From Clostridia bacterium (lineage in GTDB: Bacteria; Bacillota; Clostridia; Peptostreptococcales; Acidaminobacteraceae): a stretch of 33,576 bases of DNA. The DNA is taken from contig JAFGVN010000071.1 of assembly GCA_016937975.1 (NCBI GenBank), positions 1 through 33,576 on the forward strand, read 5' to 3'. The position numbers and the translations under genes were made by a program. Shown here piece after piece: positions 9,088-17,514 of this stretch. The first letter of the stretch is position 1. Each line of letters starts with the position of its first letter. Under the pieces are notes generated by a model. That model had not been told where the DNA came from and ran no database searches. It was given only the letters and a program-made list of their open reading frames with translations.

Positions 9088-9120
9088 CAAAAAAAATAAA
9101 AAGCGACGCAACGCATCGCT
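9088..9120 (-). terminator. terminator of the SEC-C gene
   Basis: On the - strand an 8-base stem (AGCGATGC with GCGTCGCT, one G-U pair) is followed by a long T-rich run. Confidence 0.75.
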
Positions 9121-9130
9121 TCAACGTCCT

Positions 9131-10201
9131 TTATTTTACAAGACAACATTTTTTGTATTTTTTCCCGCTACCACATGGGCATAAGTCATTTCTACCAACT
9201 TTTTCGCCTTTTATCACAGGTTGATTTTTCAAGGATACCAATTCAACTGGAGCATTTCCCTTTAATTCCCAATGAGGCAACTCGTTATTGATCACAATCA
9301 AATCATCCGCTAAATCTTTTAATATTTGCATTTCAGTAATTTCATGTTTCTTACTGAACAAATGTAAGAAATCAGACATACTATGATTGTAGCTCATCAT
9401 CACACGCATTTCATCAATGGTTTGATTGAAAAGTTGTTCATCACCTTTTAAATATTTTCCCATTTGTTGTTTAACAGAATCAAAACATTCATGATCTAAA
9501 CTGTTAAGATTCTGAACAAAGGATTGTAGCATCTCTGGTTGAATCTTCTTTCTTTCAATTTCATGCTTTTGACTTAAATCGAGATATACTTTTTCAAATT
9601 CAGCCAATCTAAAATAATGAATAAATTCTTTTGATGAAGTAGAGTTGCTTGAATTTCTTATTACTGCTGGCAATAAGTTTTGAATGACTTCTCTCTCTAT
9701 GGCACCTTCGTTGAAAACATAAAAATCTTCAACGAACTCATTTTCTGTCATAACACCATACATCTCTATGGATAATTCCAAGTAATCTTTCAAAATAGTG
9801 TTAAAAGCAATCAAATCTTGATTTTGCTGATAAAACGCATTGAAGGATAAATATATTTCGTTTGACAATAGAACTTGCTTTTGTCCATCAATCATGCCTT
9901 CTAAAATCAAACCAAGTTCAATTAATCGACGTGCAGCTTCTGGAAATTCATTAAAAACATTCTTACCTTGGTACAACTGAAATATAATCGTAAAATGATC
10001 CAAATTCAATTCAGGTAGTAAATGGCTTAATGATGAGTTTACTGTATCCTCAATTGCATCAATCAGTTCATTTTTTTTATATTTACTGTATCCAGTGTAT
10101 TCCCAAGACTTTAGTATATTTTTTAAATCCGACACTGTATAAGCATTCAACAAATCTTTGTATTCCATTTTATTTGACATCTGTCTTTTTTCCAAATTCA
10201 A
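9131..10201 (-). CDS. SEC-C zinc-motif protein of unknown function
   Basis: A 356-residue protein ending in a SEC-C motif ([18 protein letters not shown]), the Zn-binding tail also found at the end of SecA. The N-terminal 60 residues ([30 protein letters not shown]) resemble a small SAP/Rho-N-like helical nucleic-acid-binding module. The middle 250 residues are helical and unrecognised. The start is a TTG at 10201 preceded by AAAGGAAAG at good spacing; the next ATG, seven codons in, has a poor site. It lies 44 bases after the CheY-like gene with a terminator between, so it probably depends on read-through or its own promoter. The function is not known to me. Confidence 0.8.
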   Translation of the reverse strand: MNLEKRQMSNKMEYKDLLNAYTVSDLKNILKSWEYTGYSKYKKNELIDAIEDTVNSSLSHLLPELNLDHFTIIFQLYQGKNVFNEFPEAARRLIELGLILEGMIDGQKQVLLSNEIYLSFNAFYQQNQDLIAFNTILKDYLELSIEMYGVMTENEFVEDFYVFNEGAIEREVIQNLLPAVIRNSSNSTSSKEFIHYFRLAEFEKVYLDLSQKHEIERKKIQPEMLQSFVQNLNSLDHECFDSVKQQMGKYLKGDEQLFNQTIDEMRVMMSYNHSMSDFLHLFSKKHEITEMQILKDLADDLIVINNELPHWELKGNAPVELVSLKNQPVIKGEKVGRNDLCPCGSGKKYKKCCLVK

Positions 10202-10213
10202 ACTTCTTTCCTT

Positions 10214-10244
10214 TCAAAATTAAAAGGAATCCATAGATTCCTTT
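10214..10244 (-). terminator. terminator after the CheY-like gene
   Basis: Stem AAAGGAATC/GATTCCTTT with a 4-base loop (10223-10244), followed on the - strand by TTTTAATTTT. It ends one base before the CheY-like stop codon. Confidence 0.7.
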
Positions 10245-10245
10245 G

Positions 10246-10605
10246 TTATGCAGAGAGTTTTTTAATTTTCTCTAAAACTTCTTCAGGCTTAAAAGGTTTT
10301 ACAATAAAATCCTTAGCACCATTTTTAATGGCTTCAATAATTATCTTTTCTTGACCCATAGCAGAAACCATACAAACCTTTGCGTTTTTATTTTTCTTCA
10401 TGAGTTCTTTTGTTGCAACAATACCATCCATTTCAGGCATCGTAATATCCATTGTAACAATATCGGGTTTGTGTAAATCATATTGCTCCAAAGCTTCAAT
10501 GCCATTTGACGCTTCACCAACAACTTCAAAGCCTTCTTTAACTAAAATATTTTTTAATACAACACGCATAAATGCGGCATCATCCACAATTAGGATTTTC
10601 TTCAT
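10246..10605 (-). CDS. stand-alone CheY-like response regulator
   Basis: A 119-residue single receiver domain with no output domain. Acidic residues sit at positions 8-9 (IVDDA) and the phosphoacceptor is Asp53 (TMDITMPEMDG). The conserved Ser/Thr is in CMVSAMGQ and the Lys in FIVKPFKPEE. The closest look is CheY, which binds flagellar motor switches. The start at 10605 follows GGAGG; an in-frame ATG at 10626 has no site. Its leader carries a class I c-di-GMP riboswitch and a near-consensus promoter, so c-di-GMP level should set its expression. No kinase is adjacent. Confidence 0.92.
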   Translation of the reverse strand: MKKILIVDDAAFMRVVLKNILVKEGFEVVGEASNGIEALEQYDLHKPDIVTMDITMPEMDGIVATKELMKKNKNAKVCMVSAMGQEKIIIEAIKNGAKDFIVKPFKPEEVLEKIKKLSA

Positions 10606-10639
10606 AGCAACCTCCATTAAACACAAAAAAGTACAATAG

Positions 10640-10725
10640 CGACTGCTTTCGGTAGCCTGACAATCATAGAAATCTCCTTAGACTCATGGCTTTGCGTCTC
10701 CAACTTTCATTGGATTTGCCTTTTT
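10640..10725 (-). promoter_or_regulatory. class I c-di-GMP riboswitch (GEMM-I)
   Basis: Read on the - strand, the GEMM-I landmarks appear in order: GGCAAATCC at 10720, a GAAA-capped short stem (CCAATGAAAGTTGG), then GACGCAAAGCC with ATGAGTCTAAGG. The closing GGCTACCGAAAGC at about 10656-10644 is the receptor partner of the GAAA loop. It lies between a TTGACA/TATTAT promoter and the CheY-like gene. A T-run (ACTTTTTTG) follows the aptamer, but I could not draw a convincing terminator stem, so ON or OFF behaviour is not assigned. Confidence 0.88.
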
Positions 10726-10750
10726 CGTGAAGTGTTCTGTTTTCTCGTCT

Positions 10751-10779
10751 ATAATACACGTTGACATATTAGATGTCAA
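10751..10779 (-). promoter_or_regulatory. strong promoter for the riboswitch/CheY-like transcript
   Basis: On the - strand, a perfect TTGACA (10774-10779), a 17-base spacer and TATTAT (10751-10756) lie about 25 bases upstream of the aptamer. Confidence 0.75.
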
Positions 10780-10822
10780 GAACATCAAGTTAATTTATTC
10801 ACTATCTTTACAGAATCATAAT

Positions 10823-12184
10823 TTAAACCACACGCTCCCTAAACATAGCCCTAAAAGCTTCAATTAAAAATCGTCCTTGGTTTGAAGTTACAAGTTGAAA
10901 AGTCTTCGCATGTATACGAAGTAATTGGCCCTTTTCAAATGTTTCTAACAGTGCATTATTAATTTTTTCAGCTTGAAAAATCTGAATTTCAAATCTTGTG
11001 AATTTTGTATTAATATACTGAATATTCTCTTTTCCACCTAATGCCTCAGTAAGCTGCAAGACATATTCTGAAGCAAGCAAGCGCTGATTCACATCATTTT
11101 CGATTTGATCACCAGGAACAATAAACATTTTGTTTTTTAAGTACAAATAAGTAATATAATAATAAAGAATGAAAAAGACTACACCTAATATCAATATTTT
11201 ATAACTTCCTGGTTGACGTTGATAATAAGTAAGAAAATCTATTAAACCTGCAGAAAAGTCAAAGCCTATCTTTATGTTAAATATTTCTGCAGTAACTAAC
11301 CCTAAACCGGTAAAAACACTATGGATTAAGTACAATCTTGGCAATAAGAAAAGAAAAAGCAGTTCGATGGGTTCGGTAATACCTGTTGTAATGGATATTA
11401 AAATACTCATGGCATATAAGCATCTAAGTGCCTTTCTATTTGCTTTTCTAGCCTTGAAGTAAAATGCCAACATTAACGCTGGCAAGCCAAACATCATCAC
11501 GATATAAAAACCAGACATATAAGTGCCTGCAGATGGATCTCCAGCCATAAATCTATTCATGTCTCCAGTGATTTGATTGTATTCACCAAAATCATACCAC
11601 AAATATGAATTTAAGTTATGATGCAATCCAAGAGGTAATAGCAAACGATTTAAAAAGCCATAAACAAAAGTACCCAAGTAGCTTGAATGACCAATCCAAT
11701 AACCCAAGCCTGTTATAATTTTGGAAAATATTGGCCATATCCGTCCCATTGCTGCGCCTAGTATAAAAGCAAAAATTGAGCTGAAAACCGGTAAATTTCT
11801 ATTTTCACTTAACAATTCAAAAGCACCATGAAAATCAATTCTTCTCGTATATTTTTCAATGAGTACGACAGATATACCTGAAAGTATGCCACCTAAAATA
11901 TATAAGTCGTTTTCACTTTTTACGGTTTTATAAGTCGCTTCAAAAATAAGATAAAAAATTACAGTAGAAAAAACAATAACCCCTCTATTACTTGTACTTA
12001 AACCATAAGCTATTGCCATGGCGTAAAATAAGGGTAAATTATTGTAGATAACAGTCCCATAAACACCAAGCCAAGAAAAAGTTTCATAAGTACTCAGTCT
12101 CAGCATAATGGCAGCAAGAGGTAATAATAATATGATAAACAAATATGACTTTTCGATTTTTCTCAACCATCTAACTTCTTTCAT
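10823..12184 (-). CDS. PTS GlcNAc/glucose-type EIIC with EIIB-like domain lacking the active Cys
   Basis: A 453-residue membrane protein of the glucose/N-acetylglucosamine PTS permease superfamily. The EIIC part (residues 1-350) keeps family signatures: LLLPLGLHHNLNSYLW, AGDPSAGTYMSGFYIVMMFG and the substrate-site GITEPIELLF. Residues 366-453 match EIIB (ALGGKENIQYI and so on). However, the family's DACITR phosphorylation motif reads NTKFTR, with Lys394 in place of the phosphorylated Cys, so normal phosphotransfer through EIIB should be impossible. No EIIA is adjacent. The ATG directly abuts the TAA of the HD-GYP gene (AAAGGATG ribosome site), so the two are coupled. A substrate sensor for the HD-GYP partner is more likely than ordinary sugar uptake; a permease using an EIIB in trans is the alternative. 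Confidence 0.82.
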   Translation of the reverse strand: MKEVRWLRKIEKSYLFIILLLPLAAIMLRLSTYETFSWLGVYGTVIYNNLPLFYAMAIAYGLSTSNRGVIVFSTVIFYLIFEATYKTVKSENDLYILGGILSGISVVLIEKYTRRIDFHGAFELLSENRNLPVFSSIFAFILGAAMGRIWPIFSKIITGLGYWIGHSSYLGTFVYGFLNRLLLPLGLHHNLNSYLWYDFGEYNQITGDMNRFMAGDPSAGTYMSGFYIVMMFGLPALMLAFYFKARKANRKALRCLYAMSILISITTGITEPIELLFLFLLPRLYLIHSVFTGLGLVTAEIFNIKIGFDFSAGLIDFLTYYQRQPGSYKILILGVVFFILYYYITYLYLKNKMFIVPGDQIENDVNQRLLASEYVLQLTEALGGKENIQYINTKFTRFEIQIFQAEKINNALLETFEKGQLLRIHAKTFQLVTSNQGRFLIEAFRAMFRERVV

Positions 12185-12886
12185 TTATTCATCCTTTAAT
12201 ATATGATATATTTCTTCAATACGTTTTTTCTCAGCTATTAAAACATCAACAAGTTCAGGGTTAAACTGTTTACCTTTACTTGACATGATTATTGAAATGG
12301 ATTTTTCCATTGTGAAAGATTCTTTGTAAGGTCGTTTGCTCATTAAAGCATCGAAAACATCCACAATAGATGTTATTTGCGCTTCTATTGGGATTTCATT
12401 GCCTTTAAGACCCATTGGATATCCTAGGCCATCAAACCGTTCATGATGAAAATATGCAATGGATCTAGCCATTTGAAAGTAATTGATTTCATACGCTCTT
12501 ATTCTTTCATGAAGTACTTCTAATAAATGTGCTCCAATAGTTGTATGTGTTTTCATGATTTCGAATTCTTCATCTGTAAGTTTCCCCGGTTTAAGAAGAT
12601 AATCATCTTTAATTCCAATTTTACCAATATCATGAAGTGGAATAGAGATTCTGAGAAGTTGTATAAATTCTTCATCTAATGGATAATGCTTATGTTGAAC
12701 AAGTGCTCGCGCCACTAGCTCGCCTAAAACAGCCACTCTATTAATGTGATGACCTGTTTCTTCATCTTTTAATTCAGCCATATCTGCTAAAGTTTCCGAC
12801 ATAATAGAAATCAAATCCATTTGGAATACTTTGTTGATTTCATATTTTTGCTCAAAATCAATTAAATGATAGACATGTTCTTTCAT
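12185..12886 (-). CDS. HD-GYP c-di-GMP phosphodiesterase
   Basis: A 233-residue cytoplasmic protein consisting almost only of an HD-GYP domain, which hydrolyses c-di-GMP. Key residues are seen: GHHINRV (His46), the HD pair at 85-86 (LHDIGKIGI), KPGKLTDEEFEIMKTH, the HHERFDGLGYP motif at 147-157, and the late Asp of VDVFDAL. The first 20 residues are a short unassigned helix. GGAGAT precedes the ATG. It is the first gene of a two-gene unit with the PTS-like membrane protein (zero-base gap), suggesting that the membrane partner controls phosphodiesterase activity. Confidence 0.93.
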   Translation of the reverse strand: MKEHVYHLIDFEQKYEINKVFQMDLISIMSETLADMAELKDEETGHHINRVAVLGELVARALVQHKHYPLDEEFIQLLRISIPLHDIGKIGIKDDYLLKPGKLTDEEFEIMKTHTTIGAHLLEVLHERIRAYEINYFQMARSIAYFHHERFDGLGYPMGLKGNEIPIEAQITSIVDVFDALMSKRPYKESFTMEKSISIIMSSKGKQFNPELVDVLIAEKKRIEEIYHILKDE

Positions 12887-12959
12887 AATTTATCTCCATA
12901 AGACTACTTTACTTAAAATAAAAACCTTAATGATCGTTATCCAGATGATCGGTAATAGC

Positions 12960-12989
12960 AAAAAGGGTATGTATCTGAGATACATACCC
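12960..12989 (-). terminator. terminator of the VWA lipoprotein gene
   Basis: An 11-base perfect stem, GGGTATGTATC/GATACATACCC with a TGA loop (12965-12989), followed on the - strand by TTTTT. Confidence 0.85.
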
Positions 12990-13027
12990 TTCATCACATG
13001 ATATTATGCAATTCTTATTTTATTGTC

Positions 13028-14332
13028 CTATTCAATGTAGCTTGTAATCACCTCTATTAACAGTTCATTTAAATTATAAACTTTATATTGTCCAATAGTA
13101 GGCGTAATGTGGCTATTACCAATGCCTGAATGGTCTGTTAAAAAAATGTAGGTACCACCGGTTGTCATATTTATGAATCTCAACAGAAACTCTGTAGATT
13201 TGTCTACGCCAGATGATGCTACAGGAATAATTCTAATACCTTTTGCATTTGCACTTTTTATAAGCTCATGAATTTTTGTTATGTTTTCTGTTGTATGGTG
13301 TGGTGGAGCATCTAAAATTAAAAACATCAATTTAGTTGTATTGTATTGCCATTGATGATTTATACCATTTTCCAGAGCTTCTACAACCGCTTCCTCATAA
13401 TCACCACCACCATTGGCATTTTGTTGATTTAAAATGGATAAAACATTATTTAAATCATTACTAAATGGATAGTCTCGAATTAAATATTCATCACCGTAAT
13501 CACGATAGAAATTTACACTCAAATTTACACTTACATTTTGATTTTGTTTAATTTCTGTAATGACGTACTCTAATTCATTCTGAATATAACTGAGCTCATC
13601 ACCCATGGAGCCTGTTGTGTCAATCATAAACATTACTTCTAAATTTTCAATAGATTTAGGCTCTTCATTAAGTTTTACATTTATGGTACTGGCAAACTCA
13701 TCAAAATCTACAATTTCATATTGATTTTTTTCAGTCGTTATGGTTGCTTGAAGCTTTGGATTTTGAATGAAGATTTGATTGATAAACGGATATAGAATTG
13801 AAACCCCTTTGTTATTGGTAATCCCAGTGTAAAAAATATTACCCTGTTCATCGTGTAAATCAATTTTAACTTGATTCAAAGGCTCATCATTGTTATTTTT
13901 GACAATAAACTCATATCTAGACCAATTAACAAATTGCCAATAGCTCATCATATTGTACCATTCATTGTCATTTAATATGTTCTTGAAAAAATCATAGTTT
14001 TCATTATCATTCCACATACCAGCAGTTAAATGACCATATACCACTTGTTGATTATTCAGTTCATCTTTTCCATGTGAATCTTCTGTACTACTGGATTTGC
14101 TTTCACCAGAACTTCTTTCTTCACCGTCAGTGGACAATGAAGGTTCTACGCTGATATCATCTTTTGCGGTATCAATGCTATCAGCGGTATCTCCATTTTC
14201 TACAGTGTTAACACCACCTTCATCTGTAAAAGTAACATCAATATTGCTGGTATTTGTGTTATTCTCATTGTTATGAGAACACCCACTTAGTATCAGCAGT
14301 ATAACAAGTAATAAAATACCTATTTTTCTCAT
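13028..14332 (-). CDS. VWA-domain surface lipoprotein
   Basis: A 434-residue lipoprotein. A short hydrophobic signal ends in the lipobox LILSGC, followed by a long Asn/Ser/Asp/Glu-rich linker (about residues 20-95). A carboxypeptidase-regulatory-like beta domain follows (NQVKIDLHDEQGNIFYTGITNNKG). The C-terminal half is a von Willebrand factor A domain: FMIDTTGSMGDE is the metal-site (MIDAS) start and LMFLILDAPPHH the later Asp. It would bind protein or matrix at the cell surface. The start at 14332 is preferred because GGGAGG lies eight bases upstream, while the ATG two codons earlier is too close. It is a single-gene unit with a long leader. Confidence 0.85.
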   Translation of the reverse strand: MRKIGILLLVILLILSGCSHNNENNTNTSNIDVTFTDEGGVNTVENGDTADSIDTAKDDISVEPSLSTDGEERSSGESKSSSTEDSHGKDELNNQQVVYGHLTAGMWNDNENYDFFKNILNDNEWYNMMSYWQFVNWSRYEFIVKNNNDEPLNQVKIDLHDEQGNIFYTGITNNKGVSILYPFINQIFIQNPKLQATITTEKNQYEIVDFDEFASTINVKLNEEPKSIENLEVMFMIDTTGSMGDELSYIQNELEYVITEIKQNQNVSVNLSVNFYRDYGDEYLIRDYPFSNDLNNVLSILNQQNANGGGDYEEAVVEALENGINHQWQYNTTKLMFLILDAPPHHTTENITKIHELIKSANAKGIRIIPVASSGVDKSTEFLLRFINMTTGGTYIFLTDHSGIGNSHITPTIGQYKVYNLNELLIEVITSYIE

Positions 14333-14885
14333 TATCATTCCCTCCCTTATACTTTATATTTATAAGACGTAATACCTAAGGAATAAGTTCCATATGAGTT
14401 CGGTCAATTTAAATCAAAGCACTCATGTGTCCTTCATGACTTTCGAAGTTTACTCAGTGAGAAGTCTGATTTCCAATAGGAATATAATATCAGTTGGAAG
14501 ATCTTATTTTAAAATCATTTTCAAAAATAAAATGTAAATCCTATACTATAAAAAAGGCAGGATATTAGGGCTAATTTTATAACAGTATTCTATTTTATTA
14601 AAATATTCATAATTTTCTAAATATTGTGTTATTTTGTGGCAACTTTACAAATATCTATTTACATTACTAGTATGATATGAGATTATCAAAATAACTTAGG
14701 TATTAATATAGAAGGTCATCAGAAGAGGTGTATAAAGGAGTTGTTCGATGATAGTTTAAAGATAGAACTAAGACTAATTTGTGCAAATATTATAATATAG
14801 GAAAATGTAATCAGGGACACAGAAAAAATTCAAGTAATAATACGTTTATACAACTATCAAGAACTTTTTTAATACAAGGAATTTT
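14333..14885. other. 550-base non-coding region with a possible structured leader
   Basis: I see no gene here. The part nearest the VWA gene (about 14390-14460, - strand) can form the stem ATGAGT/ACTCAT and an inner CTTC/GAAG hairpin. In order it shows GTAAAC, GAAAG, GGACACA and GACCGAAC, a faint likeness to c-di-GMP-I aptamers. The essential GACGCAAAGCC core is absent. The remainder is AT-rich. Confidence 0.3.
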
Positions 14886-15401
14886 ATGAAAAAAGTTATA
14901 TTTATTATATTAGTTCTAACATTTATAATTGGGGCTCCATTCTCAGCTTTTGCTGATTCTGCAAAAGAAAAGAAGCATAAAGAAAAAGATATTTATATTT
15001 TTATTAATGATGAAAACGAAATGGACTTTGAACTTCTAAAAGAAGGCTACATATATGTTATTAATTCTGACATCCAAACCAGAGCAATTTGTTATTAGTG
15101 TGGTAATCCAGGATTATATTTACAAACTATTATTGCTCAAGATAGTTATTATTATCATAAATGTCCTGCATTTTTATCTTCTCTAACTAGTGATATAATA
15201 TTTAAAACAAGCCATAAAGTATATGAGAAATGTAATTATTGTTCACACAATTTACTTGCTAATACTTCTTATTCTTATATAACAGAATGTCATTTTGGTG
15301 GAGGATATTCAGTATATAATGTGTCTAGGTATAAATCGTTATCTCAAGGGTATGATCCTCATGAATGTCCTGATGCGTATTCATATTCCTTTGTATGGTA
15401 A
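14886..15401 (+). pseudogene. secreted zinc-ribbon-like protein interrupted by one in-frame TAG
   Basis: The reading frame runs 172 codons from ATG 14886 to TAA 15401 with a single TAG at 15096-15098. The N-terminus is a clear signal peptide (MKKVIFIILVLTF, then APFSAFADS). The TAG falls inside RAICY-stop-CGNPGL, at the variable position of a Cys-x-x-Cys pair. The frame continues with YYYHKCPAF, EKCNYCSHN and ITECHFGG, forming a likely zinc ribbon or disulfide-bonded domain. Continued coding after the stop, with all the cysteines kept, argues for a recent mutation, a sequencing error or read-through. I do not recognise a named family. Confidence 0.65.
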
Positions 15402-15584
15402 ATACAAATTGAAATATATTCATATTTGATAATTTGAACAGATCCTAAATTAATACTTGAATTCGATGTCTCTGTTTACATTTTCCTATAATAGTTATTA
15501 TTACAATCGTTTACGGTTAAGAAATATTTTTCATTCCCATTTGGATTATCAGCAAGATGGTAGGATGCTTTCATGGAGGTTAAA

Positions 15585-16358
15585 ATGATAAAAAAAATTT
15601 TACTATTAATTTTGTTAATTACATTAACTAGTTGTGCGCAAAATAAATCTATGGATAATAAAGATTATGATCAAAAAGTTACAACACCTAGTGATGTAAT
15701 AAGAGATGGACAAGTCAAGATTGATGAAATTTCTTATGATATTGATGAGATAAGTATTATGGAATACATATATGACGAAAATGGGAATATATTAAAACAA
15801 CTCAGGACTTCAGATAAAGGTACATCAACCATCGAATATGTGTATGTGAATAATGTATTAATGGAAGATATAAAGTACGTTAATAACACTTTACCATCTT
15901 CAACGTATTATTATTATGAGAATGGTAAATTAGTCGAAACTAGGTATGAAAGAAACGGAGTTGAGCTCATTACAAAATATTACTACGTTGACAATATCAA
16001 AACAATAATAGGTCTTGATCAAGAAGGTAAGGCATTACACACAATTAAAGCATATTTTAATGAAAGTGGAAATATAGTAAGTAGTTCAACTGTTAACGAA
16101 CATGGAAAAGTTATAGATTCAAAAACCTATTATTATGAAAACAATCTATTAGTGAAAGTCATTAATGAAGAAGAAGATGTTTTCAAGAGTATAATCAATT
16201 ATGAGTATAACAATCTCGGCAATAAAATCATGGAATATGGTATCAATTATGGCGAAGCAGATAATTTATTTATAATATTATATGACTATGAGTATTATAG
16301 TAATATGCTACCCAAAAAAGTAACATCATATCTCGTTAGAACTTTATTAACTAAATAA
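15585..16358 (+). CDS. lipoprotein with YD-repeat-like beta segments
   Basis: A 257-residue lipoprotein whose signal ends in LITLTSC. The start at 15585 follows GGAGG; an in-frame ATG at 15573 overlaps that ribosome site. From residue 60 on it contains five or six degenerate repeats of about 20-35 residues, built on patterns such as EYIYDENGNILKQ, TYYYYENGKLVET and KTYYYENNLLVKV. These resemble RHS/YD-type beta-strand repeats. It is likely attached to the outer membrane face and may bind carbohydrate or surface polymers. No RHS core or toxin tip is present. It lies just upstream of the insertion-sequence remnants and shares no operon with neighbours. Confidence 0.75.
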   Translation: MIKKILLLILLITLTSCAQNKSMDNKDYDQKVTTPSDVIRDGQVKIDEISYDIDEISIMEYIYDENGNILKQLRTSDKGTSTIEYVYVNNVLMEDIKYVNNTLPSSTYYYYENGKLVETRYERNGVELITKYYYVDNIKTIIGLDQEGKALHTIKAYFNESGNIVSSSTVNEHGKVIDSKTYYYENNLLVKVINEEEDVFKSIINYEYNNLGNKIMEYGINYGEADNLFIILYDYEYYSNMLPKKVTSYLVRTLLTK

Positions 16359-16502
16359 AACAAGAACTCTTCGTAAATAAAAAAAGTACTCGGTTCAATG
16401 TCATTATGTTAAGAATAATGATGAGATATCACGAAGTGGATAGGCTACACTTTGGACAGATTTCTTAAGGTCATATAAACTAAGACCAAAAGGAGAAATA
16501 TT

Positions 16503-16790
16503 ATGTCTAATTCAAATCGCCCACGTCGTAAATTCACCGATGAATTCAAAGAGCAAATCGTTCAGCTTTATCTTAATGGTTATAGCAAAGCTGACATCAG
16601 AAGTGAATATAATCTTTATGCATCCTCTTTAGATAATTGGATTAAACAACATCAGTATACTGGTTCGTTTAAATCGAAAGATAATTTATCTGATACTGAA
16701 AAAGAATTAATAGAACTCAGAAAACGCAACAAACAATTAGAAATGGAAAATGATATTTTAAAGCAAGCAGCTCATAAGTTTACTACGTAA
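16503..16790 (+). CDS. IS3-family transposase OrfA (helix-turn-helix)
   Basis: A 95-residue DNA-binding subunit of an IS3-family element. FTDEFKEQIVQLYLNGYSKADI and NLYASSLDNWIKQH form the helix-turn-helix. A C-terminal leucine-zipper coiled coil follows (ELIELRKRNKQLEMENDILKQA). Length and layout are complete, with a good ribosome site (AAAAGGAG). In active elements it is joined to OrfB by a programmed frameshift; here OrfB is broken, so this protein could at most act as a repressor. Confidence 0.9.
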   Translation: MSNSNRPRRKFTDEFKEQIVQLYLNGYSKADIRSEYNLYASSLDNWIKQHQYTGSFKSKDNLSDTEKELIELRKRNKQLEMENDILKQAAHKFTT

Positions 16791-16829
16791 ACCACCTTCG
16801 GTGCCGGTATCTTCCGGTTACAACTGATA

Positions 16830-17475
16830 ATGGGACGAAAGTAGAAATCTTCAAAGCAAACAGTGATAAATACTCGGTATCAGCAATGTGCAGCGTCCTA
16901 AACATATCTAGAAGCACATATTACTATGAGCTTAATAAGAGTGATGATAAAACTTTAATTGATCCTATTACTAATGATGTTATTAGAGTATTTAAATCCA
17001 ATCGTCGTTGTTACGGTACAAGAAGAATACGAGAAGCATTAAGGAATGAAGCATAGCTTCAAGACGACGCATTGGAAGAATTATGCGCGAAAATGGACTT
17101 GTATCTGCATATACTGTTGCAAAATATAAACCACACAAGTCATCAGTTAACAATGATAAAATTGAAAACAAAGTTAATCGAGAATTTAATAATCGAGAAT
17201 CATTAGATGTTATTGTAAGTGATCTTACTTATGTTAGAGTCAATGGTCAATGGCATTATGTTTGCTTAATTCTCGATTTATTTAACAGAGAAATTATTGG
17301 TTATAGTGCTGGCAAGCATAAGACTGCTGAGCTTGTATATCAAACGTTTTCAACAATTAAACATGACTTAAAAAAGATTAATATTTTACACGCAGACTAT
17401 GCCGAAGAAATAATTATCCTGAAGAAATCCTGTAACTATTGGAAAAAGTATATACTTATCGCTTTTTCGGCATAG
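16830..17475 (+). pseudogene. IS3-family transposase OrfB, frameshifted and truncated
   Basis: The HTH_21-like part (KANSDKYSVSAMCSVLNISRSTYYYEL, then RRCYGTRRIREAL) ends at a TAG at about 17054. A single missing base in GAAGCATAGC moves the frame, and SRRRIGRIMRENGLVS continues in the next one. The integrase core follows, with the first catalytic Asp in VSDLTYVRV and the second in LHAD. The family sequence then stops: DYAEEIIILKKS replaces the expected DRG-type motif, and a TAG ends it. The last third, with the catalytic Glu, is missing. There is probably a further disruption near the start. Confidence 0.85.
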
Positions 17476-17476
17476 T
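17396..17476 (+). repeat. 81-bp inverted-repeat-bounded unit, copy 1
   Basis: Begins ACTATGCCGAAG at the catalytic GAC codon of the IS3 OrfB and ends CGGCATAGT. The terminal 11 bases, ACTATGCCGAA, are perfect inverted repeats. It resembles the unit at 17591-17672 in ends and interior, with shared ACTATTG(G/C)AAA and CGG(C/T)ATAGTATTT. Confidence 0.5.
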
Positions 17477-17514
17477 ATTTTGTACTCTTTTTATTGACCT
17501 AGTATTTAATTGTA

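Noticed and set aside
10620-10650. Intrinsic terminator as the riboswitch expression platform
   Set aside because: A T-run is present, but I could not pair a stable stem directly before it.
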